A DNA stretch of 5,392 nt from Opitutales bacterium (GCA_007123395.1 SKLD01000296.1:1-5392); one strand, 5' to 3'; positions 1 to 5,002 are shown, numbered from the stretch's first letter. Numbers and translations: made by a program. Notes: generated by a model from the letters alone, not told the origin.

Positions 1-150
1 GTAGGCGAGCGGGTAGGGGATGAACCCGAAGGCTTGGAGGTCGATGAGAAAGCGGTCGGGCGCGGCGAGTTTGAGCACGCCGGAGAGGACGAAGACGGCG
101 GTGAGCGCGGCCCGCAGCATCGGGCGGAGAAGGGCATGGGCATCGCTCAT
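1..150 (-). CDS. MauE/DoxX-like integral membrane protein, N-terminal 50 residues (gene runs off the window)
   Basis: Only the first 50 codons are present. The start is an ATG at 148-150 that overlaps the TGA (147-149) of the upstream rhodanese gene. A strong Shine-Dalgarno, GGGAGG (minus strand, 162-157), lies 6 nt before it inside the rhodanese coding sequence, so translation is very likely coupled. After a short polar start comes a hydrophobic helix (about residues 14-26, FVLSGVLKLAAP core), then a loop, DRFLIDLQAFGFIPYPLAY. The pattern of a first helix, an SGxxKL motif, a (D)RF segment and then Pro-rich entry to the second helix is typical of the MauE/DoxX redox-associated membrane family. 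Family members are about 130-160 residues with four helices and are thought to support disulfide or thiol chemistry in the envelope. Pairing with a membrane-tethered rhodanese fits that role. The assignment rests on a fragment. Confidence 0.7.
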   Translation of the reverse strand, partial: MSDAHALLRPMLRAALTAVFVLSGVLKLAAPDRFLIDLQAFGFIPYPLAY

Positions 151-605
151 GGCGTGCCTCCCGCGTCCGTCCACGCCGTCCAGCCGCCCTTGAGGTGGTA
201 GACTTGTTCGAGCCCGGCCTCGCGGCGCAGGCGCGACGCCACGGCTATGCTCGACTGGCAGCCCGCCTGCCCGCAGTAGACAACGATGAGCGCGTCCGGG
301 TCCTCGGCGTGGGCGTCGAAGAAGCGGAAGAGCCCCTCGTCCCAGTCGTCCTCGTTGAGGAGGACGGCGCCGGGAATGTGCCCGGCCTCGTATTCGTAGC
401 GGGCGCGGGCGTCGATCCAAAGCACGTTGCCTTCGAAGCGCTGCACCATGGGGAGGGTGATCTCGCCCGCTTCGAGGCGTCCTTCGTTGTAGCCGGGCGC
501 GTGCGGGTGCATCCACGCCGTCACTACGGCGAGGAGAGCGCTGAGGAAGAGGATTCCGGCGGCCCCTCGGGCGGTTTCACGCAGGGCTTTTTGGAAGGGC
601 GGCAT
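147..605 (-). CDS. Membrane-anchored single-domain rhodanese-like sulfurtransferase (152 aa)
   Basis: Residues 1-14 are basic, then one hydrophobic helix (about 15-32) anchors the protein with no evident cleavage site, so the domain probably faces the periplasm. The rhodanese fold covers about 47-148. It shows the CH2A-type signature WIDARARYEYEAGHIPGA (63-80), the active loop VVYCGQAGCQSS with nucleophile Cys111 and a second Cys116, and the closing motif YHLKGGWTAW (136-145). Rhodaneses carry persulfide sulfur on the loop cysteine. A CGQAGC loop with a second cysteine could instead form a disulfide, which suggests redox or sulfur relay rather than classic thiosulfate:cyanide transfer. That is inference. 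The ATG at 603-605 lies inside the end of the LOG gene (29-nt overlap). A GGAG sits 13 nt upstream, rather far, so coupling probably helps. The downstream MauE/DoxX partner overlaps its stop. Confidence 0.88.
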   Translation of the reverse strand: MPPFQKALRETARGAAGILFLSALLAVVTAWMHPHAPGYNEGRLEAGEITLPMVQRFEGNVLWIDARARYEYEAGHIPGAVLLNEDDWDEGLFRFFDAHAEDPDALIVVYCGQAGCQSSIAVASRLRREAGLEQVYHLKGGWTAWTDAGGTP

Positions 606-1461
606 TGGTGAGGTAGCGCTCCGTGAGCGCGGTGGTGATGTGATCCCTCGCTTCTTTCACGGTATCGCAGATCTTGAAGAGATCAAGGTCCTCCGGCGAG
701 ATGACGCCCCACTCGACAAATTTGTCGAAGTTGAGGATGTCGTTCCAGAACTCGCTGCCGAAGAGGACGACGGGCATGGCCTTTTTGATCTTGCGCGTTT
801 GCACGAGGGTGAGGGTTTCGAAGAGTTCGTCCATCGTGCCGAAGCCGCCGGGAAAGACGATCAGTGCTTTGGCGAGGTAAACGAACCAATATTTGCGCAC
901 GAAGAAGTAGTGGAACTCAAACTGGAGGTTGCGCGTGATGTAGGGGTTGAGGCCTTGCTCGAAGGGCAGGCTGATACCGAGGCCGATGGAGCAGCCCCCC
1001 GCTTGGCGCGCCCCCCGGTTGGCCGCCTCCATGATACCGGGGCCGCCGCCCGAGCACACGATGAAGCGCCGCCGCCGGTCTTTCAGGCCCATTGACCACC
1101 GTGTCAGCGCCTCGGAGAGTTTGACGCAAGCGGCGTAGTAGGGGGCGGCTTTGACGGCGGCCTTGGCTTGGCGCAGCGCGTCGCGCTCCAGTTCCGTGGG
1201 CTTCGGATTACCCGCGACGCGTGCCTCCGCCGCCCTAAGGCGTTCTTCCGCCTCCTCCGCCGGGCGGATGCGGGCCGACCCGAACATGACGATGGTGTCC
1301 TCGATGTTCTCGGCGCGGAAGCGCGACTCGGGTTCGGTCATCTCGCAGAGGACGCGCACCTTGCGGGCATCGGAGCTGTTGAGAAAGTCGGCGTTTTTGT
1401 AGGCCTTGGGTGGCCAGTCGGATTCGGCGTATTGTTTTGCTTCCAGCGGACGGTGATGCAA
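577..1461 (-). CDS. LOG-family (TIGR00730-type) Rossmann-fold nucleotide-binding protein, 294 aa, TTG start
   Basis: The family signatures are clear: IVCSGGGPGIMEAANRGA (GGGxGxMxA-type nucleotide site), and VFPGGFGTMDELFE, the PGGxGTxxE motif shared with 'lysine decarboxylase'-like and cytokinin-activating LOG proteins. LOG enzymes hydrolyse cytokinin ribotides to the free base plus ribose 5-phosphate. Many bacterial members act on AMP or unknown nucleotides, so the true substrate is not known here. An N-terminal extension of about 100 residues (KAYKNADFLNSS, then RVLCEMTEPESRF, IEDTIVMFGSARI, then a charged helix) marks the longer bacterial subgroup. The open frame continues upstream to an ATG at 1659, but that part lies under the GNAT gene and looks like shadow peptide. 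The TTG at 1461-1459 is 5 nt past the GNAT stop and 9 nt past a good Shine-Dalgarno, and it keeps the conserved N-terminus. An internal ATG (minus, near 1343) would delete conserved sequence. The 3' end overlaps the rhodanese gene. Confidence 0.88.
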   Translation of the reverse strand: MHHRPLEAKQYAESDWPPKAYKNADFLNSSDARKVRVLCEMTEPESRFRAENIEDTIVMFGSARIRPAEEAEERLRAAEARVAGNPKPTELERDALRQAKAAVKAAPYYAACVKLSEALTRWSMGLKDRRRRFIVCSGGGPGIMEAANRGARQAGGCSIGLGISLPFEQGLNPYITRNLQFEFHYFFVRKYWFVYLAKALIVFPGGFGTMDELFETLTLVQTRKIKKAMPVVLFGSEFWNDILNFDKFVEWGVISPEDLDLFKICDTVKEARDHITTALTERYLTNAALPKSPA

Positions 1462-1466
1462 ACGGA

Positions 1467-3371
1467 TCAGCCTTTCTTTTTCAAACCGGTAAATCCTAAA
1501 AATGAGCGCGGGCCGTTCTTGCCGGATTTTCCTTTGCTGTTGGCCTTGAGCGGCAGCTCGACGCGGATCGTGCCGGCGTCCTCGCCCGGCTTTTCGCGGA
1601 TCTCGAATTTGCGGAAGAGCGCGAGCATGGGCGTGTTGGCGCGGTCGACCTGCGCCCACAGATGGTCGAGCCGGCGCGAGGAAGCGATTTCGATCATGCG
1701 CTCGAGGAGGTGCCGCGTCATGCCGAGACGGCGCTTCTGCTCGCCGACAACAAAGGCCATTTCCGCGCTCTTGCCGCCGCGGTCGAGGTAGTAGCGCCCG
1801 ACGGCGTGAATAATCTGGCGCGGACCGTGCAGTTCGATGACGGCGAGGGCGAGGTCGCGGTTTTGGTCCACGCCGACGAGTTCGAAGGCGCGCTCCCGGC
1901 TCATGCGCGTGACGGTGAACCCGTAGCGGCGGATGATCGTCTCCTCCGTGTGGCTGTAGAAAAACTCCTGCAGGCGGCGGTCGTCCGAGGGATTGAGCGG
2001 GCGCAGGATGTAATCGCGCTCGTCGCGCAAGCGGATCTTGCGGATCTGGATGGCCTCGGCGGCTTCCTCGTGGGGCGGCGGCAACTGCACGTAAACCGGC
2101 ACGAGGTGTCGCGCACGGGCTGATTCGATAAGGTCCGCGCGGAAGTCGGGGTGTGCCACTTGGATGAGTTCGAGGACGCGCTCCTGCACCGTGCGCCCGC
2201 GCAGCGAGGCGACACCGTGCTCGGTGACGATATGGTAGACGTCGGCGCGGTTGAGGCCGACTCCCGATCCCGCCGGCAGCTCCGCGACAATGCGCGAATA
2301 CCGCTTCCCCTCCGCGTCGACACCCGTCGACGGCAGGGCGACGATGGCCCGCCCGCCCCGGCTCATACCCGCCCCGCGCGCGAAGTCCACTTGACTGCCC
2401 AGACCGCGGCGGGCGCGACCGTGCAGCGAGTCGATGACGACCTGCCCCGAGAGGTCGACGCGCAGCGCGCTGCTCACCGCCACCATGTTCTCGTTGCGCG
2501 CAATGGTGATGGGGTTGCTCGTGAAGTCGGCGGGCCGCAGGTCAATGTGCGGATTGCCGTCGAGAAAGGCATACAGCCCGCCCGATCCCAATACGGTTGA
2601 GGCAATGGCCCGGCCCGGCAGGAGCGACTTGCGCGAGTTGTCCACCACCCCCCGCTTGAAGAGGTCCATGAGCGGATCGCTGAACACCTCGCTGTGGATG
2701 CCGAGCTGCCGGTGGTCCTGCAGTGCGCGCGCCGTCGCAAAGGCCTCGGGGCCGATCCCCAACTGCACCGTGTCGCCGTCGTTGATGAGCTGCGCGCAGT
2801 AGCCCCCGATCTTCGCAAACTCCGCCGACACCTCCGGCTCCGGCACCTCCGGCAGCTCCGTCTCCGCCTCCAGCGCGAAGTGCAGGCGGGAAATATGCAC
2901 ACAGGCCGACGTGCGCGGACACTTCGGGTTGATCTGCGCCACGACAATGCCGGCCGAGCGCATGGCCGAGGGCGTGAGATCCACGCTCGGCCCGAGCGAG
3001 CAGTAGCCGTAGTCGTCGGGGGGAGACACCATGAGCAGGACCACGTTCACGCGGATGATCTCTTCCGCGAAGAGAGCCGGAATGTCCGAGGTGTGGGCCG
3101 GTGTGTAGTCGCCCGGTGTGTCGTCGGGGTTTTCCGCGCCCGGTCCGGAGGGAAAAAAAGCGTTCACCCGCAGGTTGTCGCGGTAGCGCGCCTCCGTCCA
3201 CGGCGTCGGCCCGAGGATGCGCCCGTGCATCAGCTCCAGATCGCTGAACCGCTTCTCCTCACGCAACATCGCCTCCACAAGGGCGAGCGGGCAGGCCGCC
3301 CCCCCGCCCAGATAAAGGTGGCTCCCGGGCCGCAAAACAGCCCGCCAGTCAGGCACCGGTGGTTTCATCAT
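1467..3371 (-). CDS. Bifunctional acetyl-CoA hydrolase/CoA-transferase with C-terminal GNAT N-acetyltransferase domain (634 aa)
   Basis: Residues about 5-430 form a family I CoA-transferase/acetyl-CoA hydrolase of the 4-hydroxybutyrate CoA-transferase type. Visible motifs are HSRLxF-like HISRLHFALEAE, the VQLGIGPEA glycine loop, GIHSEVFSD with the probable catalytic Glu228 that forms the CoA thioester, FTSNPITIARNENMVAVSSA, GLGSQVDFARGA and YHIVTEHGVASLRGRT. These enzymes move CoA between acetyl-CoA and short-chain acids, or hydrolyse it. Residues about 445-610 are a GNAT domain with the acetyl-CoA loop QKRRLGMTRHLLERM and the strand HLWAQVDRANTPMLALFRKF. A Lys-rich tail follows. Such fusions resemble acyl-CoA-sensing or protein-lysine acetyltransferases, but which target is modified cannot be seen. 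The start is placed at the first of two adjacent ATGs (3369-3371). The frame stays open to an ATG at 3521, but that extension is a Leu-Pro repeat made by a microsatellite. Only a weak GGGCGG lies upstream. It heads the operon. Confidence 0.92.
   Translation of the reverse strand: MMKPPVPDWRAVLRPGSHLYLGGGAACPLALVEAMLREEKRFSDLELMHGRILGPTPWTEARYRDNLRVNAFFPSGPGAENPDDTPGDYTPAHTSDIPALFAEEIIRVNVVLLMVSPPDDYGYCSLGPSVDLTPSAMRSAGIVVAQINPKCPRTSACVHISRLHFALEAETELPEVPEPEVSAEFAKIGGYCAQLINDGDTVQLGIGPEAFATARALQDHRQLGIHSEVFSDPLMDLFKRGVVDNSRKSLLPGRAIASTVLGSGGLYAFLDGNPHIDLRPADFTSNPITIARNENMVAVSSALRVDLSGQVVIDSLHGRARRGLGSQVDFARGAGMSRGGRAIVALPSTGVDAEGKRYSRIVAELPAGSGVGLNRADVYHIVTEHGVASLRGRTVQERVLELIQVAHPDFRADLIESARARHLVPVYVQLPPPHEEAAEAIQIRKIRLRDERDYILRPLNPSDDRRLQEFFYSHTEETIIRRYGFTVTRMSRERAFELVGVDQNRDLALAVIELHGPRQIIHAVGRYYLDRGGKSAEMAFVVGEQKRRLGMTRHLLERMIEIASSRRLDHLWAQVDRANTPMLALFRKFEIREKPGEDAGTIRVELPLKANSKGKSGKNGPRSFLGFTGLKKKG
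1471..1479 (-). promoter_or_regulatory. Shine-Dalgarno of the LOG gene, embedded in the GNAT C-terminal Lys codons
   Basis: Read on the minus strand, AAAGAAAGG ends 9 nt before the TTG at 1461-1459. The same bases encode the final Lys-Lys-Lys-Gly of the upstream fusion protein. This is the main reason to prefer the TTG start over the ATG at 1659 or an ATG further downstream. Confidence 0.6.
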
Positions 3372-3463
3372 GCCGCCCAGCCTACCGCCCCGCCCGCAAC
3401 CTGCAATGCCAACCGTCGCCGACCACCGCCGACGGGCTGTCGACGAAGGCACCAAGGAAGAAA

Positions 3464-3505
3464 GAGGAAGAGGGAGAGGAAGAGGAAGAGGAAGAGGAAG
3501 AGGAA
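3464..3505 (+). repeat. Hexanucleotide microsatellite (GAGGAA), seven units, in a 53-nt all-purine tract
   Basis: Units of GAGGAA start at 3464, 3476, 3482, 3488, 3494 and 3500. One variant GAGGGA lies at 3470. The last five are perfect and tandem. The enclosing run 3454-3506 contains no pyrimidine. On the minus strand it is a C/T tract about 95 nt upstream of the CoA-transferase start, probably in the leader or promoter. The units are multiples of three, so copy changes would not shift the open frame that reads through it as Leu-Pro repeats. Any effect would be on spacing or mRNA leader structure. Confidence 0.9.
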
Positions 3506-3690
3506 ACGCGACGACGGACATCGATTTGGTCGCAGCTTGAAAAATCTAAAAATATACCTTTTCTGTATAATCTTCCCATAGAGAACGATAGATAATTAGA
3601 AAACGCGAGAGCATTTTACGGAAAAGCTTGACCCTGCGGCGCAGGACCGGATTATCTCAAATGACCTGATAACTTGTTGGTGAAAGAGAC

Positions 3691-3720
3691 TTGACAGAAT
3701 ACACCACAATCGCCAGTTTA
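3691..3720 (+). promoter_or_regulatory. vapB: Candidate vapB promoter: consensus -35, weak -10
   Basis: A perfect TTGACA lies at 3691-3696. At 17 nt spacing the -10 position reads CAGTTT (3714-3719), a poor match, so activity is uncertain. Transcription would begin about 3726, which is the A of the vapB ATG. No usable Shine-Dalgarno precedes that ATG, since AGG at 3720-3722 is too close. A leaderless transcript is therefore plausible, though this is inference. Confidence 0.4.
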
Positions 3721-3727
3721 GGTGTAT
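3699..3727. promoter_or_regulatory. Inverted repeat, probable VapBC autoregulatory operator
   Basis: ATACACC (3699-3705) and GGTGTAT (3721-3727) are exact 7-bp inverted arms separated by 15 nt. They flank the expected -10 region and the right arm runs into the vapB start codon. VapB antitoxins of the ribbon-helix-helix class, alone or with VapC, bind inverted repeats over their own promoter. The position fits that role, but the binding itself is inferred. Confidence 0.5.
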
Positions 3728-3932
3728 GAGCAGGACAAACATTAATCTTGATGACGGATTAGTTCAGAAAGGAATGAAGATCACTGGTTTGCGAACCAAG
3801 CGGGAGCTTGTCGATCTCGCGTTGAGAGAATTGGTCCGCAATGAGGACCAGAAGAGTATCCTCTCCCTTGAAGGAAGGATCCGGTGGAAAGGTAATCTTG
3901 ATGACGTCAGAAAGGGACGATTTGATCGATGA
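3726..3932 (+). CDS. vapB: VapB-family antitoxin (68 aa), type II toxin-antitoxin
   Basis: The N-terminal half, RTNINLDDGLVQKGMKITG then TKRELVDLALRELVR, is the ribbon-helix-helix fold of small VapB antitoxins. A beta strand (residues 3-8) inserts in DNA, and two helices (about 10-20 and 25-38) dimerise. The C-terminal segment ILSLEGRIRWKGNLDDVRKGRFDR matches the family's typical G-x-I-x-W-x-G-(D/N)-L-x-x-x-R tail, the part that wraps the toxin and blocks its active site. The length is usual for the family. It neutralises VapC and probably represses its own operon through the upstream inverted repeat. The stop overlaps the vapC start by 4 nt (ATGA). Base composition is more AT-rich than the genes to the left, consistent with acquisition. 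Confidence 0.93.
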   Translation: MSRTNINLDDGLVQKGMKITGLRTKRELVDLALRELVRNEDQKSILSLEGRIRWKGNLDDVRKGRFDR

Positions 3933-4324
3933 TCCTTGTCGATACGAGTGTCTGGATCGAGTTTCTGGAAGGACAGGAACATTGGACGAAGGAAAGACTT
4001 AAAGAAAAGATCAATGATCGTAAGACGATCGGATATATTGACATAATTCTACTGGAGATTATCCAAGGCGTCCGTGAACGCAAAGATCGCGAGATCCTCG
4101 AATTGAAGTTCCAGAGTTTTGCAGAGCTTCCGGTAAGGCGTTCCACCGTCATGCTTGCCGCTGAGATCTATCAAGAACTCCAAAGAAAGGGAATAACGAT
4201 TAGAAGTATCATTGATTGCTTGATTTCAGCGGTAGGGATTGAAACCGGAGCGGTGATACTGCACAAGGACCGGGATTTTGACTACATCGCTGATCATTTT
4301 CCCATTATCGTCGAGAAACCGTAG
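3929..4324 (+). CDS. vapC: VapC-family PIN-domain ribonuclease toxin (131 aa)
   Basis: This is a complete PIN domain. The acidic metal-binding residues are all present: Asp5 (LVDTSVWIEF), Glu43 (IILLEIIQG), Asp96 (SIIDCLISA), and Asp114 with Asp116 (LHKDRDFDYIA). VapC toxins are Mg-dependent endoribonucleases that stop translation by cutting tRNA or rRNA at specific sites. The exact target cannot be read from sequence. The ATG overlaps the vapB stop, and an AAAGGGA lies 11 nt upstream within vapB, so antitoxin and toxin are coupled. The stop at 4322-4324 abuts an attC recombination site, the usual arrangement for a cassette-borne toxin-antitoxin pair. No disruption is visible, so the toxin looks functional. 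Confidence 0.94.
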   Translation: MILVDTSVWIEFLEGQEHWTKERLKEKINDRKTIGYIDIILLEIIQGVRERKDREILELKFQSFAELPVRRSTVMLAAEIYQELQRKGITIRSIIDCLISAVGIETGAVILHKDRDFDYIADHFPIIVEKP

Positions 4325-4392
4325 CGCCAACCAGACGGAGCACTCAACGGAATAGGCTAAGGCCTATTCCGCGCGTGTCCTTTACGTTGGGC
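4325..4392 (+). other. attC recombination site (integron cassette 59-be), well formed
   Basis: The arms fold on themselves as an IntI substrate should. R'' (C)GCCAAC (4325-4331) pairs with R' GTTGGGC (4386-4392), which is a perfect GTTRRRY box. Unpaired 5-nt spacers lie at CAGAC (4332-4336) and TTTAC (4381-4385). L'' GGAGCAC (4337-4343) pairs with L' GTGTCC (4375-4380), leaving one extrahelical G (4340), the hallmark that sets strand polarity. A small internal loop (TCAA / CGC) leads to a perfect 10-bp stem, CGGAATAGGC (4348-4357) with GCCTATTCCG (4362-4371), and a TAAG loop. The length of 68 nt is within the normal attC range. Strand exchange should fall between G4386 and T4387. The next gene starts 27 nt later, as in cassette arrays. 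Confidence 0.85.
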
Positions 4393-4996
4393 CTCTGAAG
4401 AAAGTGCATTGCATGTCAAATATTTCAAAACTAGCTGCCCGCATGAAGTACCTTCGCAATATGGAGGCGATGTTCGCGGTTGCGCTGTTCCCCATCCTTG
4501 GATGGTACTGGCTGAGCACCGGTGACGAAATATCGTGGTCCGTTCGCGTCGCTCCGCTTGCGCTCGTGTGCTACATTCTCGCGCAAGGTGCCACCTACTG
4601 GGCGCTAAAATATCGGCAGTACGCGGGTGATTTTCCATTGCCGCTATGGCTGCCTCGCCTCTTCCGGCTCTTCCGGGCCTCCAACGTCGTCGGGTTACTA
4701 GCTGTCGCACTGGGGCTAGCTCTCGGAGCAACGCGGGGCATTGCTGCCGCAGACTTGCGCTGGGGTGTTGGCCTCTGGGCCTTTGCCGTGCTTGAGCACA
4801 TAAACTATTACCACGTGCAGCTCATGTACGACACGCGCGGAGCGCTGCGGCGCCTAAATCAGACCCGCCGACTTCGCAAACCAATGCTGGCTTGTGATAT
4901 GCGCCGCAATGACTAAATTGCTCAGATCTGTGAGCTGAAGCCCTAACAATTAAGGGTGCAGCGGACGGAACTCCGCGCCGCCGATGAACCCGAGCG
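4387..4996 (+). mobile_element. Integron gene cassette with a four-helix membrane protein
   Basis: The cassette runs from the G/TT point of the upstream attC to the candidate GTT of the downstream attC-like fold, about 610 bp. It holds a single gene in the same orientation, with a short leader and an attC just after the stop, which is standard cassette layout. The right edge is less sure because its R' box departs from consensus. Confidence 0.6.
4413..4916 (+). CDS. Cassette-encoded integral membrane protein of unknown function (167 aa)
   Basis: I do not recognise a named family. Hydrophobic stretches suggest four membrane helices: about 19-35 (AMFAVALFPILGWYWL), 45-64, 91-107 (NVVGLLAVALGLALGA) and 115-132. 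Between helices 2 and 3 is a basic, Pro-rich loop (PLPLWLPRLFRLFR). After helix 4 comes a conserved-looking LEHINYYHVQLMYD and a basic C-terminal tail (RRLNQTRRLRKPMLACDMRR). Similar small multi-helix proteins ending in an (E)xxNYxHxQLxxD-like motif occur among integron cassette proteins, as far as I recall. Tryptophan-rich helices and Arg-rich loops predict inner-membrane location. The ATG at 4413 is preferred, with GAAGAAAG 8 nt upstream; a GTG at 4404 in frame would add three residues. No promoter is obvious, so expression may depend on read-through from vapBC. Confidence 0.8.
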   Translation: MSNISKLAARMKYLRNMEAMFAVALFPILGWYWLSTGDEISWSVRVAPLALVCYILAQGATYWALKYRQYAGDFPLPLWLPRLFRLFRASNVVGLLAVALGLALGATRGIAAADLRWGVGLWAFAVLEHINYYHVQLMYDTRGALRRLNQTRRLRKPMLACDMRRND

Positions 4997-5002
4997 TTCT
5001 GC
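4941..5002 (+). other. Degenerate attC-like site closing the second cassette
   Basis: It begins 24 nt after the stop of the membrane-protein gene. R'' (G)CCCTAAC (4941-4947) and spacer AATTAA lead to L'' GGGTGCA (4954-4960). On the far side L' TGAACCC (4985-4991) pairs with it apart from one G/A mismatch, then spacer GAGC and GTTCTGC (4996-5002). The centre GCGGACGG...CCGCGCCGC folds into a GC-rich hairpin. AAC/GTT pair across the base, but the R' box has CTG where RRR is expected, so recombination may be weak or lost. Its place, length and fold argue for attC origin. Confidence 0.55.

Larger units (their letters stand above)
3372..3725. other. Divergent intergenic region between the CoA-transferase operon and vapB
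   Basis: No credible gene lies here. From left to right it holds a GC-rich leader (3372-3453), a purine/pyrimidine-asymmetric microsatellite (3454-3506), an AT-rich island (about 3538-3625), a short hairpin CCTGC-GGC-GCAGG (3633-3645), and the vapB promoter/operator. A perfect TATAAT occurs on the plus strand at 3567-3572, but no -35 hexamer lies at normal spacing; the nearest, TTGAAA at 3537, is 24 nt away. Minus-strand -10-like hexamers at 3557-3552 (TATATT) and 3570-3565 (TATACA) could serve the left operon but also lack a clear -35. The sharp composition change near 3538 probably marks the junction between host chromosome and acquired DNA. Confidence 0.6.
3726..4386 (+). mobile_element. 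Integron gene cassette carrying vapBC (left edge undefined)
   Basis: The right edge is the G/TT exchange point of the attC at 4386/4387. The left edge cannot be fixed: no good GTTRRRY box occurs before vapB, the best being GTTGGTG at 3676-3682 (5 of 7 positions). Coordinates here start at vapB only for convenience. Toxin-antitoxin cassettes with their own promoter are common in large chromosomal integrons, where they resist loss of the array. Composition differs from the left operon. Confidence 0.55.

Noticed and set aside
1462..1659. Start of the LOG protein at ATG 1659
   Set aside because: The added 66 residues lie wholly opposite the GNAT reading frame and are Arg/Gln-rich shadow sequence, and the TTG at 1461 has a good ribosome site.
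3464..3505. CRISPR array
   Set aside because: The repeats are contiguous hexamers without spacers.
3454..3506. Triplex (H-DNA) forming mirror repeat
   Set aside because: The GAGGAA unit is not mirror-symmetric, since its reverse is not a rotation of itself, so the classic requirement is not met even though the tract is all purine.
3372..3521. N-terminal extension of the CoA-transferase from an ATG at 3521
   Set aside because: The extra 50 residues are Leu-Pro repeats encoded by the microsatellite plus Arg/Gly-rich filler, unlike any CoA-transferase N-terminus. The ATG pair at 3366-3371 starts just before the conserved fold.
3567..3572. TATAAT as the main vapBC promoter
   Set aside because: It is a perfect -10, but no -35 lies at 16-18 nt, and the TG sits directly beside it rather than one base away as in an extended -10. 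It is kept only as a possibility.
2694..3581. Long plus-strand open frame of 295 codons opposite the CoA-transferase gene
   Set aside because: It is Arg/His-rich antisense shadow of a strongly supported minus-strand gene in GC-rich DNA, with no family motifs. The other plus-strand frames at 195-1791 and 2151-2802 fall for the same reason.
3676..3682. GTTGGTG as an R' box or attI marking the left edge of the vapBC cassette
   Set aside because: It matches only 5 of 7 positions of GTTRRRY and has no pairing partner box or L arms to its left.
4348..4371. Rho-independent terminator after vapC
   Set aside because: The 10-bp stem is strong, but no T run follows it (GCGCGTGTCC). The whole structure is better explained as the attC central stem, although it may slow transcription.
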